Shown here one piece after another: positions 34,090-44,560 of a stretch of DNA of 64,000 nt (within the stretch, counting starts at the first letter, position 1; every line of letters starts with the position of its first letter). The translations under genes were made by a program, and so were the position numbers. The notes under the pieces were generated by a model. It worked only from the letters and a program-made list of their open reading frames with translations. It ran no database searches and had not been told where the DNA came from. This DNA is from Paguma larvata (taxonomy: Eukaryota > Chordata > Mammalia > Carnivora > Viverridae), in assembly GCA_030068075.1 (NCBI GenBank), contig CM057826.1, forward strand, positions 36,134,211 through 36,198,210. The letters are read 5' to 3'.

Positions 34090-34815
34090 AAAAGATTGAA
34101 TAACTGTAATAAGATACCACTTCATATCCACTAGAAGAGCTATAATTACAAAGCTACAGGACTAAATGTCGGGAGGATGTGGGACACCAAAAACTTTCAT
34201 CTGATCCTAGTAGTTTATGATTCAGCAACTTTGGAAAGTTGCCTGTTTTTTTTTTTTTAATGAAGGAAAACATACAGGTACCTTGTGACACAGAGAGTTC
34301 ACTGACATTTAATTAAGAAAAATTAAAACATACACACACATTGTAAATACTCATAGTCCCTTTATTCATGACAGCCCAGAACTGAAGACAACTCAAATGC
34401 TCAGGAAAATCAATTAACAACTTATAGTATGTTTATAAAATGGGGCTCAGCCATAAAAAAGAATGAACTACTCATATTCTCAATTTTTGGGGTGAATCTC
34501 AAAAATAATGTGCTGAGTGAAAGAACCTAGACACAAAAGAGTGCCATTTGTTGATTTCAATTTATAGAAAATTCTAGAATGTGTAAAATTAGTACATGAC
34601 AATAGATGTCAGAAAGTGGTTACCTAGGGCATATGGAAGTGAGGGGACTGGTATTGACAGCAATGAACGAGGACTGATGGAAACCTGGGGTGGTGGGAGT
34701 GATGGTTACATGGTTGCACATGTTTCCTACAATTTATCAAACACACACTTAAAATCTGGATACTTTACTGCCTGTAAATTATATCTCAGTATAAAAAGAA
34801 TATTAGGGTATAATG
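34090..34815 (+). mobile_element. Old L1 (L1M-type) 3' end
   Basis: It follows the end of an old L1: 'agataccacttcatatcc', 'cactagaagagctataatt', 'agcccagaactgaagac', 'ggggctcagccataaaaa', 'gtgaaagaacctagacaca', 'ttacatggttgcacatg', and the terminal 'cctgtaaattatatctcagt' with 'ataaaaag'. A T-run lies at about 34247-34259. The open frame of 76 codons inside is meaningless. Confidence 0.8.
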
Positions 34816-35574
34816 AATCAAAATGAAAAGATTTAAAGCGTTTCACACTTTGACTTTATTTATCCACATTTCTAAATAGCCTGGTTTGGTTTTAAAAGAC
34901 TCTTATAAAGAGTGGAAAGAATCAAATTATGAAAAACACAGTCAGGTGCTTCCTCTGTTGGTCTTTTCTCTGGTCAAATAGATAGAGATCACACGTTAGG
35001 GCTGAAATACATGCTCTCTGAAATGTGCTCTCTAAGTGTTTTAACGCATTATAAATCCTGCCATACCTACGTAAAAGGGTCTTGAATCTCCGCATGCCTT
35101 CTTATAGGAAGTTTATCTCCTGAATAAAAGAAATCTTTCTGGTGTATAGGTACTCTCATTTAGTCACTCTTCCTGCTATTTGTTTTACTAGGTCAGCATA
35201 ATTCATGCTGTCAATGTAGGTATTTTAGATGGTAGCTTCCTTTCCTGTGAAGCAAGCATAGAGGTGACTGCTCTCAAGGAGTATTTAAACACTACATATT
35301 CATGAGTCCCTTCAGAGTTCTGTATAGAGCTGCTTAAGTAAAAACTCTGACCTCTAGGAGTTCGTAATCTAAAATAAAGAATACATATTCAGAACCCCTT
35401 TTAAGTGAAGGTGTGAACATAAGATTGAAAATGATACCAGAACAACGTAGCTAACAGAATCATTCTGGGCTTAATTCCTGGGACTTCTTTGGCCATGAAA
35501 AGTAGGAAATTGAAGCACTCCATTTGCCTATTTTTTTAGCTGCATGGGGCGGAATTTTTTTTTTTTTAATTTTT
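34816..35574. other. Unassigned non-coding DNA
   Basis: No repeat or gene I can support. Confidence 0.5.
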
Positions 35575-35745
35575 ATAAACCAGGCACAGTTCTAAACAGT
35601 TTACACGTGCTTCTTAATTTAATTCTCACACAAAATCTTCATCAGGAGATTTGTGTTGTCTCTGTTCTAAAGGCATAGACAATGAGGGATAGAGACAGAA
35701 AAGATAATATTATCTTGTTTAGGGCAAATATTAAAATATATGGGT
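35575..35745 (-). repeat. MIR fragment
   Basis: Antisense MIR: 'ccaggcacagttctaaacagt', 'ttaatttaattctcacac', 'gacaatgagggatagagac'. It ends where the LTR at 35746 begins, so the LTR may have inserted into or beside it. Confidence 0.7.
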
Positions 35746-36095
35746 TGTCTTAGTCTGCTCAGGCTGCTATAACAAATTGTCACAGACTGACTTAAACAAT
35801 AGACACTTATTTCTCATAGTCCTGTACATCTGAGATCAGGGAATCAGCATGGCTGGATTGTGGTGAGGGCTCTCTCTTTGACTTGCAAATGGCTGCCTTC
35901 TCTCTGTGTCCTCTTGTGGCTGACAGGAGGACAGAGGGAGCTTGGTCTTAAAAGGACATTAATTAGATCATGGAACTCCACTTCCATGACCTCATCTATA
36001 CCTAATTACCTTCTAAAGTCCTCACCTCCAAATGCCACCATATTAAGAGCTTCAGCAAATAAATTTGAGGAAACCCAATCATTCAGTTCGTAACA
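35746..36095 (-). mobile_element. MLT1-type (ERVL-MaLR) LTR, solo
   Basis: A 350-bp unit that begins with tg and ends with ca. It reads as reversed MLT1: 'cttagtctgctcaggctgct', 'cacagactgacttaaacaa', 'cttatttctcatagtcct', 'ggctgccttctctctgtgt', 'gacctcatctatacctaat', 'cctccaaatgccaccatat'. No internal retroviral sequence flanks it. MaLR elements are old placental LTR retrotransposons without an envelope gene. Confidence 0.88.
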
Positions 36096-36109
36096 TTAAT
36101 CTCTATTGC

Positions 36110-36195
36110 AAATATCAAATGAAGTAATACTCATAATGTGTCTGGAATCCTTCCTGACACATAATAAACCCACAGTAAGTGTTAATTCTTATAAT
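36110..36195 (+). repeat. MIR 3' fragment
   Basis: Short forward piece of the MIR 3' part: 'atcaaatgaagtaatactca', then 'cctgacacataataaaccc' and 'acagtaagtgtt', matching 'cctggcacatagtaagcgct'. Confidence 0.6.
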
Positions 36196-37130
36196 AATGT
36201 AAAACTGATTGAATAACTTAAGCTCTGTAAAGTATATCACTGCAAGGTAAAATTTTAAAATGTCAATAGAGGTAGACCAACTCCATATTAAAACCAGATT
36301 AAATTTTACTTACAAGAAAGAATGTTATACTAATAAGCTGGTAGGACTACAACATTTAGAATGATTCACTTTTACCATTAAATTCATGAAATGCTAATTA
36401 ATCCATTCCATATTCCATAACATAGTGATAATCTTTTTACTAAATTTCAACCAATGTAAATAAGTTCTAAATTCCGTTTACACTGAGATATCAGTGATAA
36501 GATGACTGGATTGGCTAGAAAGAATAAGCACTGGGAATTTGACTGAAAGAGAAGACACTGGTACATAAAAATATTCAAAGGAATCGACTCCCAAAGAAAT
36601 GGACCAGGAACAAATAGCTTAGTCTCAGGAAAGAGGGAGTCAGAGACAGGAAGAAAGGCAATCAGGAGATGTAAGCCCTGTAGTGTTTGTTCTAAGTACT
36701 ATTTAATTTTGCCTGAAGAAGTTGAATGAGTAGTCTTAGAGCCACATACTGGTAATTCCACCAGTAAATCCCACCATTCATTGACTTCTGGACAGAAATT
36801 TTGACATCAGTTTGAATCCTACCTCCTTTTAGAAGCCCATTCTCATTGACTCCTGCCCTTCATTCCCATTTCAAGCTAGATTAGGCTTTCCTCCTTGAGG
36901 CTCCAAAACAGCCTTCATTAAGTTATCAGCTTATCACGGTGCTTGAAATGTCCTCTTCCCTTTTTTACTTTTTCCCAATATAATATAAACTCGTGTCTCT
37001 TATTTACTGTTGGAGACCCTGGATATATCACATCACCTGCCACAGAAAACCAACCAATTAATACTTGAATGAACAGTTAAATTATTTCTTCTCAACCCTA
37101 ACAGAACTTGTGTCTTCAGGTTATGGCCTT
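36196..37130. other. Unassigned non-coding DNA
   Basis: No repeat or gene recognised; short frames only. Confidence 0.5.
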
Positions 37131-37145
37131 AAGAAGACAAACATG

Positions 37146-37352
37146 GAGGCACCTGGGTGGCTCAATCGGTTGGGCGTCCAAATTTGGCTCAGGTCATGAT
37201 CTCATAGTTCATGAGTTCGAGCCCTATATCGGGCTCTATGCTGACAACTCAGAGTCTGGAGCCTGCTCAGATCCTGTATTTCCCTCTCTCTCTTTACCTC
37301 CTCACCTTGTGCTCTCTCTCTCTCAAAAGTAAACATAAAAAAAAAGAAAAGA
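37146..37352 (+). mobile_element. CAN-SINE (SINEC_Fc type)
   Basis: Head 'gaggcacctgggtggctcaa', B-box-like 'gagttcgagccct', CT-rich region and A-rich tail. A 15-bp duplication with one mismatch bounds it: aagaagacaaacatg (37131-37145) and aagaaaacaaacatg (37353-37367). Confidence 0.97.
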
Positions 37353-37367
37353 AAGAAAACAAACATG

Positions 37368-37665
37368 ACAGTAGTGGGTACACGTGTATTGGCACATCCA
37401 GGCTGAACTGGCCTTGTGAACAAAGACAATTATCTGTCTCTGAGGTAATCTGAAGGAGGACCAAATACCCCCTATTAACACCTACAGTGTTAAAGCTCTA
37501 TTCCTTGGGTTCAGATAGTGGATATTGGAGTTTTAGGAGAGTTCTGTCAAAATGTAAGGTGAGAACATTCACACACTAATCTGTTTAGCTAACACTTCAG
37601 TCTTCGGTTTTGGCGGTTAATGCCTCAGCAAAGATTTGCTGAAACTAGATGGTGATCAGAGTGAG

Positions 37666-37667
<2 letters not shown>
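37368..37667. other. Unassigned non-coding DNA
   Basis: Single-copy-looking; nothing recognised. Confidence 0.5.
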
Positions 37668-37704
<37 letters not shown>

Positions 37705-37711
37705 GTGTGTG
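37668..37711. repeat. (GT)n microsatellite, about 44 bp
   Basis: (GT)18 interrupted once by 'tt' and followed by a short G-run (gggggg). Likely highly variable in length. Confidence 0.98.
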
Positions 37712-37991
37712 GGGGGCATTTTAGGTTAGGAGGTGCTGTGGAGAGTAAAAGATGTCACCTCACACAGAGTACCAGAAAGAGTGCAGGATATAGGATATGG
37801 GAGGCTGCCAAGACAATGTTCACCTCCTCCACAAGTTAGTTTAAGCATGGCCTTGCTTCTAAGAGCCTTCTTTTGTGTGCAGATTCACATTTTGAATTGA
37901 AGCATCTAATTTTTCACTTTTGATAGAGAGAAAAGTCACCTTTCTTACTTCCATTCTCATTTTTATAAATGCGATCCTAATGTCTGAATAG

Positions 37992-38062
37992 ATCTATCTA
38001 TATCTATATCTATATCTATATCTATATCTATATCTATATCTATATCTGTATCTATATCTAAT
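37992..38062. repeat. (TATATC)n hexanucleotide repeat, about 70 bp
   Basis: About ten units of TATATC, with 'ctatctatat' at the left edge and one 'tatctg' variant near the right end. It appears to have grown from a (TATC)n-like start. Confidence 0.97.
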
Positions 38063-38177
38063 CTTTATCTCTTCCCAGCCTTTGGTCTCAAGGCTCCAAC
38101 TTCTTAAAGGAACTTTTTTTAGCATTTTTGTGTTTTTTATGTGTATTACTTTTATTTATCTAAGGTTTAATTTTTTA

Positions 38178-38287
38178 AATATAATTCATTGTCCAGTTGG
38201 CTTACACGCAACACCCAGTGTTTATCCCAACAAGTGCCCTCCTCAATGCCCATCACCCACTCTCCCCTCCCCCCACCCCAATCAAGA
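38178..38287 (-). mobile_element. Very short 3' end of a felid-type L1
   Basis: The words 'attcattgtccagttggctt', 'caacacccagtgtttatccc', 'gtgccctcctcaatgccc' and 'atcacccactctcccctccc' are the reverse complement of the 3' terminus of the recent cat L1, as I recall it. Only about 110 bp are present. It supports a felid source. Confidence 0.85.
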
Positions 38288-39289
38288 TAAAAAGCTTCTA
38301 CACTGCACAGGCATTTTTAAAATGAGTACAATTCTCAGGTTTCAAATCCAAAATAAATAGAAGCAAATTTTCCATTTTTCCCTCCAAGTAATTTTTTGGT
38401 GAAATTACTAAGATTAGAAAACTGTACATTTGTCATTCCCAATTCCTTTTTCTTGAACCTTTATATCTAGTATTATGGCTTCCTTTTCAATTGCTCCTGA
38501 TTTCCCTCATCATTGCCAGTGCCAATGAATCGCTACTATAAATAAGGTTGCACCCGCCTTGCCCCTAATAGCTAGAGTATTTGGGTAATATAGTTCACGT
38601 AAAAGAAAAATTCACATTTTGTTCACAACAAAACTTTAAATTTTGTTCATAAACAAAACCTATATGAAAGCTGAATTTAGCTCTCAAATCCTCCATTTTG
38701 TGATAACATCATGCCTGTACTCTACTCAAATTGCTTGCTTCATGGACATTTCCCATATTTAGGAAACCCTACATTTAGAAAGCCTTCTATCTACTGTCAC
38801 TGTCTTGAAATTCTTTGTAAGTTTTGAGCATGGGGCTCCACATTCATTTTGCAGTGGGCTTACAAATTAAGTAGTTGATCCTGCTATTTAAAGTCATTAT
38901 CATCCTCTGCTTGAATTAATGAAATATCTTCTTAACTTGTGTCTTTTCCATTGGTATTTGTGTCTTCAAACTGTCCCACAGAGAACTGTGGAACCGATAT
39001 TCGGCAGGACCAATATTTTTGTGATGGCCTCTGTTGACGCACTACACTCCTCTGCCTGGAGAAGATTTCCTTCTCAAACCTGACCCTCTTTTCATCATTT
39101 CTTGCGGTTTCTAGCATGAATCGTCTACTCTGGTCAGGCTATCTCACCATACTGCCTATTTTGAGTCTTATCCATATTACGGCTTAAGCTTCTGGTTAAA
39201 CCTAACCAGATCTTTTTTCTTTTCTTATTTAGAACCATCTTTAGCTGGTTCACCCCAGCTGACTTCTCCACAAAACCATCCAAATTATT
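38288..39289. other. Unassigned non-coding DNA
   Basis: About 1 kb in which I recognise neither repeat nor gene. Base composition is more even near 38.95-39.1 kb, but the frames there have no known domain. Confidence 0.45.
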
Positions 39290-39420
39290 CTCAGATATTG
39301 ATATACATGAGAATCACCCAGACCTAATTAACCCAAATCTCAGAGGAATTTCCAAAGGAACTTGCATTTTAAATAAGCACATGAGTAATGCTGATATAGA
39401 GAGTTCAAAACTACACCTGA
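39290..39420 (+). repeat. MER20-like hAT-Charlie relic
   Basis: The words 'catgagaatcacccagacc' and 'cttgcattttaaataagcac' with 'gagtaatgctgatat' follow the MER20-type consensus (catcagaatcacctggag...tttgcatttctaacaagc...ggtgatgctgatg). Ends are not preserved. Confidence 0.6.
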
Positions 39421-39804
39421 AAACACAAATACTACTAATATTTAGTTTGTGCTTTATGAACTTTGGCGTTTTTTATCTATCTCTAATGTAAGTTCTCAGG
39501 GCAGAATACTATACAAACAGTCCCTATAATTCCCAGCATCATGTTAAACTCGTAAGTATTTATCTATTTGATAATATTTTAATATGTTTTATTAGAAGTA
39601 TTTTGGCAGATTAAAAGCCTTCTCTAAAATTTCAGTTCAACTAAGATTCAGTTAAACCTCTCTTAGAAATTGTACCTGAGGTGAAACACACTTTTCTGAT
39701 TCATACAAAAAAAAAAAAAAAGAGCTAATGAAACCATAAGTTTCTAAAGAATATCTAACAGCTCTTGGGAAATATCTCGATGATTTAAATAAAAATGAAT
39801 TAGA

Positions 39805-40014
39805 GGGGCACCTGGCTGCCTGAGTTGGTTGAGCATCTGACCTCAGCTCAGGTCATTATCTCGCAGTTCGTGAGTTCGAGCCCCATGGGCTCTGTGCAAA
39901 CAGCTCAGAGCCTGGAACCTGCTTCAGATTCTGTCTCTGTCTCTTTCTGCCTCTCCCCTGCTCACAGTGTGTCTCTCTACCTCTCTCAAAGGTAAATAAA
40001 CATAAAAAAATTTA
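39805..40014 (+). mobile_element. CAN-SINE (SINEC_Fc type)
   Basis: Head 'ggggcacctggctgcctgag' (A-box damaged), 'gtgagttcgagccccatggg' with a short deletion, CT-rich region, tail 'ggtaaataaacataaaaaaa'. Probable 13-bp duplication with two mismatches (39792-39804 and 40015-40027). Confidence 0.95.
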
Positions 40015-40027
40015 AAAAAGATTTAGA

Positions 40028-42235
40028 ATCGTATGGATTAAAGTCCTGTTGAAATACACTTGTGGGCTAACACTTGGAAAATTATCTTACAGATTTTGCC
40101 AGCTCTAAAATATTCAAAATATAGTTTAAGATGATTTGACATAATTCAAGACCCACAGAATTGTCCAGTTTCTTGGTAACTAGGAAGACCTAGTTACCAC
40201 ATGTGGTCTTTATCCATAGTCAATGTGCTGAGCACAATAAACCTGCCCAGGTGGTCACTGAAGAATTCATCAAAGTATTTATTTGCTTTTTTTTTTACTT
40301 TTTAAACCCTGTTAGTAAGGATTGAGTGTACAATGAATATAGAGACCTGAGGTTTTAGAAATTGAGCAACTGTAATACATTCCCTAAAGCTGGTGCTCTT
40401 TGTTTATAGAAAACATGTCTTTCTAGAAAAATTGGGTGAATGTGAAAAAATGTAAAGCATCAAGCAGAATGTTAGACTAAAGTTTCTGCTCCAGAACTAA
40501 CAACAGGTGGTCCTGCCATAAGGTGGACATATGGCTGAGACACACTGCTACTGTGAATTCTGCTCATGGAAATGCATCTCATAACCCATAGGGAATAGGG
40601 GCTCTGGCAGTGACCAGACTTTTGAGCTTTCTTGTAGGCAACAGATGCAATGCCTCATCACAAAATCTTAGCATTGAGGAGATTTCTACTTTAGTCCATT
40701 TCCCTTTCTAGTAAAGAAATTTCTCCTAGGACATTCATCTCAAATTGAGTTATTCACATTCACTAATATAAATAAATATTTTATTCTTGTTTGTTGAACA
40801 TTAATAACATGCTTTTGTATAGGATGAATATCTTAATGTCTTTACTATGTACACAAGTTAAAGGTTATTAATTATTTACATAGATAATGTAATATATTTT
40901 CCATTCAACTTATAGTTAACTGGATACTGATATTGCTATATCACATCTCTTACAATAAATATATATACTCATATATATATATATATATATGAGGAGAAAA
41001 CAAAATTTTACATTTTTGACTGGTTACTCTTAAATAAATAATCTTTCTTCTTATGCATGTATTGGTCACCCATGTATATGGAATCATTGCCTCCTTCAAC
41101 TTGAAGGAGAGTGGCCATATATCCATATGTGCTGCTTAAATCTGTTGTCTTGATATAGTTATTTGTCGTCTCAGTTTGAGCAATAAAATTCAAACAAGCA
41201 TGATTTTACTTGACTACTACAGTCACCTATACTCTGTATCCACTTCTCTATATCTTAATTAGAAATAAGTACTGAAGTGCTAATTATAGACAAAGCTCAC
41301 CTTTGTTTTAATGTTTTAAAGTAGCCATCTTAGACACTTCAAAGTAATTTCCCTTGAAGTGTGTCAGTGTACGTAAGGAGAGAAAAGATGGCAATGCAGT
41401 TTCTTAGCAAATATTATAATTGAACTGTATTATGCCAGAGTAATTATATTACATTTTCAACCTATTATAATGAAGGACAGGGAATTGGTTTTTAAGGGGA
41501 AAAAAGATGTAAAAAAATCCTAATGAAAGCATAAGAATAGCTGACAACCAGGGAGTCCAATTCTCCCTAGTACACTTGTCAAATATACTTGTCATTCCCG
41601 GGTAATATGTTGAGATCATATGATGATCATTAACTCTTTCCAACCCCTGAGGCTTATATTCAAGTGGGTTTCTTCTGCAGTTCTTTCTCAAAACTTATCA
41701 AATCCCCAGAGAGTTTTGGAGTCCTCAACTCTCTGTGATCAATTGTTGAGACATCGACGATTTCTTAAGGGCTTATGTTACTAACTCAGAGCCCCAAGGA
41801 GGAAATAGTAAATTATGTGCTTGTTCTCCGGTAGCTTTTTGTCTCACTCATTAACCTGTGCCTACTGTTGTTCAAAAATTTGCTTGTACTGGCTCATTCC
41901 TGTCCTTCCAGGTTCGCTTTCTGTTGCGTTTGGAGCTTCAGAAACACTGGTTTCTTTCCTCATTGTCCATCCTTTTTGCAGCATCTTCCAATCTTGGATA
42001 TTTGAAAAGAAAGGAGTGATTAAGTAGAATGAGTCTCTTCAAAAGCTGAGAAAGAGCTTAATAGTTCACATGTCATCATTTCAAATACTAAGTAATGTAA
42101 TCATCTAGTGTAAAGTACAAATGTTGAAGAAACCTTGATGGTTCTTTCTGTTTCCATATGAAGAGAGCACAGTAAATTGACACTGAAGTTTTTCAGTTAT
42201 CATTGGGTTCATCATTTTATTCCAAGAAGAATCAG
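40028..42235. other. Unassigned DNA with an (AT)n run
   Basis: No gene or element recognised over 2.2 kb. It is AT-rich, with a uniform (AT)10 at 40971-40990 preceded by a related run (aaatatatatactc). Confidence 0.5.
40971..40990. repeat. (AT)10 microsatellite
   Basis: Uninterrupted AT dinucleotides, with a second short run at about 40958-40968. Confidence 0.95.
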
Positions 42236-42243
42236 TTATATCA

Positions 42244-42432
42244 CAGGTCAGAACACTGTAGCCCTCGGGTCAGATTCAGTCTTTCCCTATTCTTGTAAGG
42301 AAAGTTTTATTGGCACACAGTCATGCCCATGTATTTACACATTGTCATGGCTTCTTACCTATGGCAGAATTGAGTAGTTATAATAACAGATAATAAATAA
42401 TTGGCCCCTTACAGAAGGTTTTCTAACCTCTG
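42244..42432. mobile_element. hAT-like non-autonomous DNA transposon relic
   Basis: Ends 'caggtcagaacactg' and 'gttttctaacctctg' form imperfect terminal inverted repeats. The body 'aaagttttattggcacacag' with 'catgcccatgtatttacaca' and 'cagaattgagtagttat' matches a common mammalian hAT-type repeat (I think of the MER58 group, not certain). An 8-bp duplication with one mismatch, ttatatca and ttacatca, lies at 42236-42243 and 42435-42442. Confidence 0.7.
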
Positions 42433-42522
42433 AATTACATCATGTTTTGTTTTAAGAAGGTTTTGTTGTGCCCAATCAAGGTAATGTTTTAATATATTTG
42501 CAAAATTTAAGAAATTCTTTCC

Positions 42523-42749
42523 TCACTGGGGACCTGGGTGGCTTAATCAGTTAAGCATCTGACTTCAGCTCAGGTCATGATCTCACAGTTCGTGGGTTCG
42601 AGCCCCGCATCTGACTCTGTGGTGACAGCTCAGAGCTTGGAGCCTGTTTCGGATTCTGTGTCTCCCTCTCTCTTTGCCCCTCTCCTACTCATGTTCTGTC
42701 ACTCTTTATCTCTCAAAAATAAATAAACATTAAAAGAAATATTTAAAAA
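42523..42749 (+). mobile_element. CAN-SINE (SINEC_Fc type)
   Basis: Head 'ggggacctgggtggctta', B-box 'gtgggttcgagccccgcat', CT-rich region, tail 'aaaaataaataaacattaaa'. Imperfect 14-bp duplication (aagaaattctttcc at 42509-42522; aagaattattttcc at 42750-42763). Confidence 0.96.
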
Positions 42750-42904
42750 AAGAATTATTTTCCCCCCATGATTTAAAATAATATTTCTTTCTAGTTTTCA
42801 AAACCAATACTACTTAGTGAAACATCTCATTACATATATATAGACGCTTTTTTCTTTGAAGAAAATCACTTTAATTTTAACTTCATGCAGTTAAACTCAT
42901 AATT

Positions 42905-43121
42905 TTTTAAAATGTCTATTTATTTATTTTGAAAGAGAGAGAGCATGCATGCAAGTGGGGGGAGGGGCAGAAAGAGAGAAAGGAGAGAGAGAGAATTCCA
43001 AGTAAGCTCCATGCTGTCAGCTCAAAGCAGGACGCTGGGCTGAGTCTCTTGAACCAGGAGATCATGACCTGAGCAGAAATCAAGAATCGGACACTTATTG
43101 ACTCAACCACCTAGATTCCCC
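42905..43121 (-). mobile_element. CAN-SINE, older copy
   Basis: Reversed SINE: tail 'tttatttatttattttgaaag' in shortened form, purine run with 'gagagagagaattccaag', head 'accacctagattcccc'. Perfect 13-bp duplication 'taaactcataatt' at 42892-42904 and 43122-43134. It faces the SINE at 42523 tail to tail, about 155 bp apart. Confidence 0.95.
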
Positions 43122-43134
43122 TAAACTCATAATT

Positions 43135-43704
43135 GTAGTTAAATGTTTTTTATCTGTATGCTCTTCTTGGCTTTCTCCTTTTATTCAGAATTATTTAATA
43201 TTGGTTCACTAATAAATGACATGGTCCGTGATGATTGATAAGATAACCTAGAATGTAACATTTGCTTTAGTTTATCATTAATGAATTAAATACAGACTCA
43301 AACATTTCAATTTATTCACATTTATTCAGTTTATAGAAAAACAGAGCTGTTTATTTTCAGCCTGTGCTACTACAAGCCAGTCTGAGTTATAGTCTAAATG
43401 TAAATTAGTTTTGAAATTAATTTTGAAAAGAGGGTGTTTTTTTTTCCATTTTTCAACTATTTGTGGCCATTCATGTGTGTTTGAGAAAGGATTATAGCAA
43501 TATGCTCCTTTAAATATAAACTAATATCGGTAGGAAATCTAGTGATAAGTAAGTCTCCCACCAGAAAAGACTTTTCTGAATGTCAGGTCTTTTTTAAGAA
43601 AGACAGCTAGCCTTACTTCCTTATATGACTTTTTAGTGTAGAATGCCAGCTAATGTAGCATATATTGGTTTGTATTTTATTTACTTTTTTTATTTATGTT
43701 TATC
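43135..43704. other. Unassigned non-coding DNA
   Basis: No repeat or gene recognised; a T-run lies at about 43437-43444. Confidence 0.5.
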
Positions 43705-43713
43705 TATATTTCT

Positions 43714-43936
43714 TTTTTTTTTTAATTTTTTTTAATGTTTATTTATTTTTGAGAGACATAGAGGCACAGCATGAACAGGGGAAGGGCAGAGAGAGAAGGA
43801 GACACAGAATCGGAAGCAGACTCCAGGCTCTGAGCCGTCAGCACAGAGCCCGACGCGGGGCTCGAACCCACAGACCGCGAGATCATGACCTGAGCTGAAG
43901 TCGGCCGCCCAACCGACTGAGCCACCCAGGCGCCCC
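43714..43936 (-). mobile_element. CAN-SINE (SINEC_Fc type), young full-length copy
   Basis: The best preserved SINE of the window. Reversed, with a long T-rich tail, 'ccaggctctgagccgtcag', 'cgacgcggggctcgaaccc' (five CpG-type positions still unmutated, a sign of youth), 'gaagtcggccgcccaaccg' and head 'caggcgcccc'. A 9-bp duplication, 'tatatttct', flanks it at 43705-43713 and 43937-43945. Confidence 0.97.
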
Positions 43937-44109
43937 TATATTTCTAACTACAACTTCTGGTTAGTTATATAATTCTAAAGGTCATATATATTAACTCTGC
44001 TTTTTTTTTAAATGCTTTTTAAAAAATTAAAAAATCTTTTAGATAACTCTTCCATTCATGTGTTGAATATGGACTGATAAAATTATAATAATTTATTAAT
44101 AACCTTGAA

Positions 44110-44320
44110 TACATTATGGGCCAAGAAACATGCAATATGTGCTTTATGTTTATGCTGTTGGTGCTTTATGTCTCTTATTGTTGTTTCTCAAATCATGTCT
44201 GTAAGTTAGATGTTACTATTTTTCTTTAACATTTGAAGTAAGAGACTTGCAGAACATGAGTATCTAAGGTCTTAGAGCTAGAGGATCTTAGAGCTGAGAT
44301 TCAAATACAGTCATTAGATA
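44110..44320 (-). repeat. Diverged MIR
   Basis: Words of the reversed MIR: 'gttagatgttactattttt', 'aagtaagagacttgcagaac', 'gagctgagattcaaatac'. Weak but in order. Confidence 0.5.
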
Positions 44321-44420
44321 TATATCCACTTATTTTCCAATATTTCATTGTCAAGAAAATCTACAATAAAAAGTTCATGGCTCAAATATTTATAAGTTCA
44401 ATTTTATGGACTCGTGCAAC

Positions 44421-44560
44421 GATAGAACTGGAGAAGATGCCTTAGAAAACATCCAGATCAGCCCCTTTATTTTACAAATAAGGATACTGAAGTCCACAAT
44501 TTTTTACAGAAGTTTTAACGAACAGATTTATCTTTGGTTAACAAATTGATTTCTAGCCCA
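44421..44560 (-). repeat. MIR3 fragment
   Basis: Reversed MIR3: 'gatagaactggagaagatgc', 'cttagaaaacatccagatca', 'gcccctttattttacaaata', 'aggatactgaagtcc', matching 'agagctggaagggaccttagagatcatctag...'. Confidence 0.65.

Noticed and set aside
40958..40990. Regularly spaced short repeats considered as a CRISPR-like array
   Set aside because: These are simple AT dinucleotides in mammalian DNA. No repeat-spacer structure occurs anywhere in the window.
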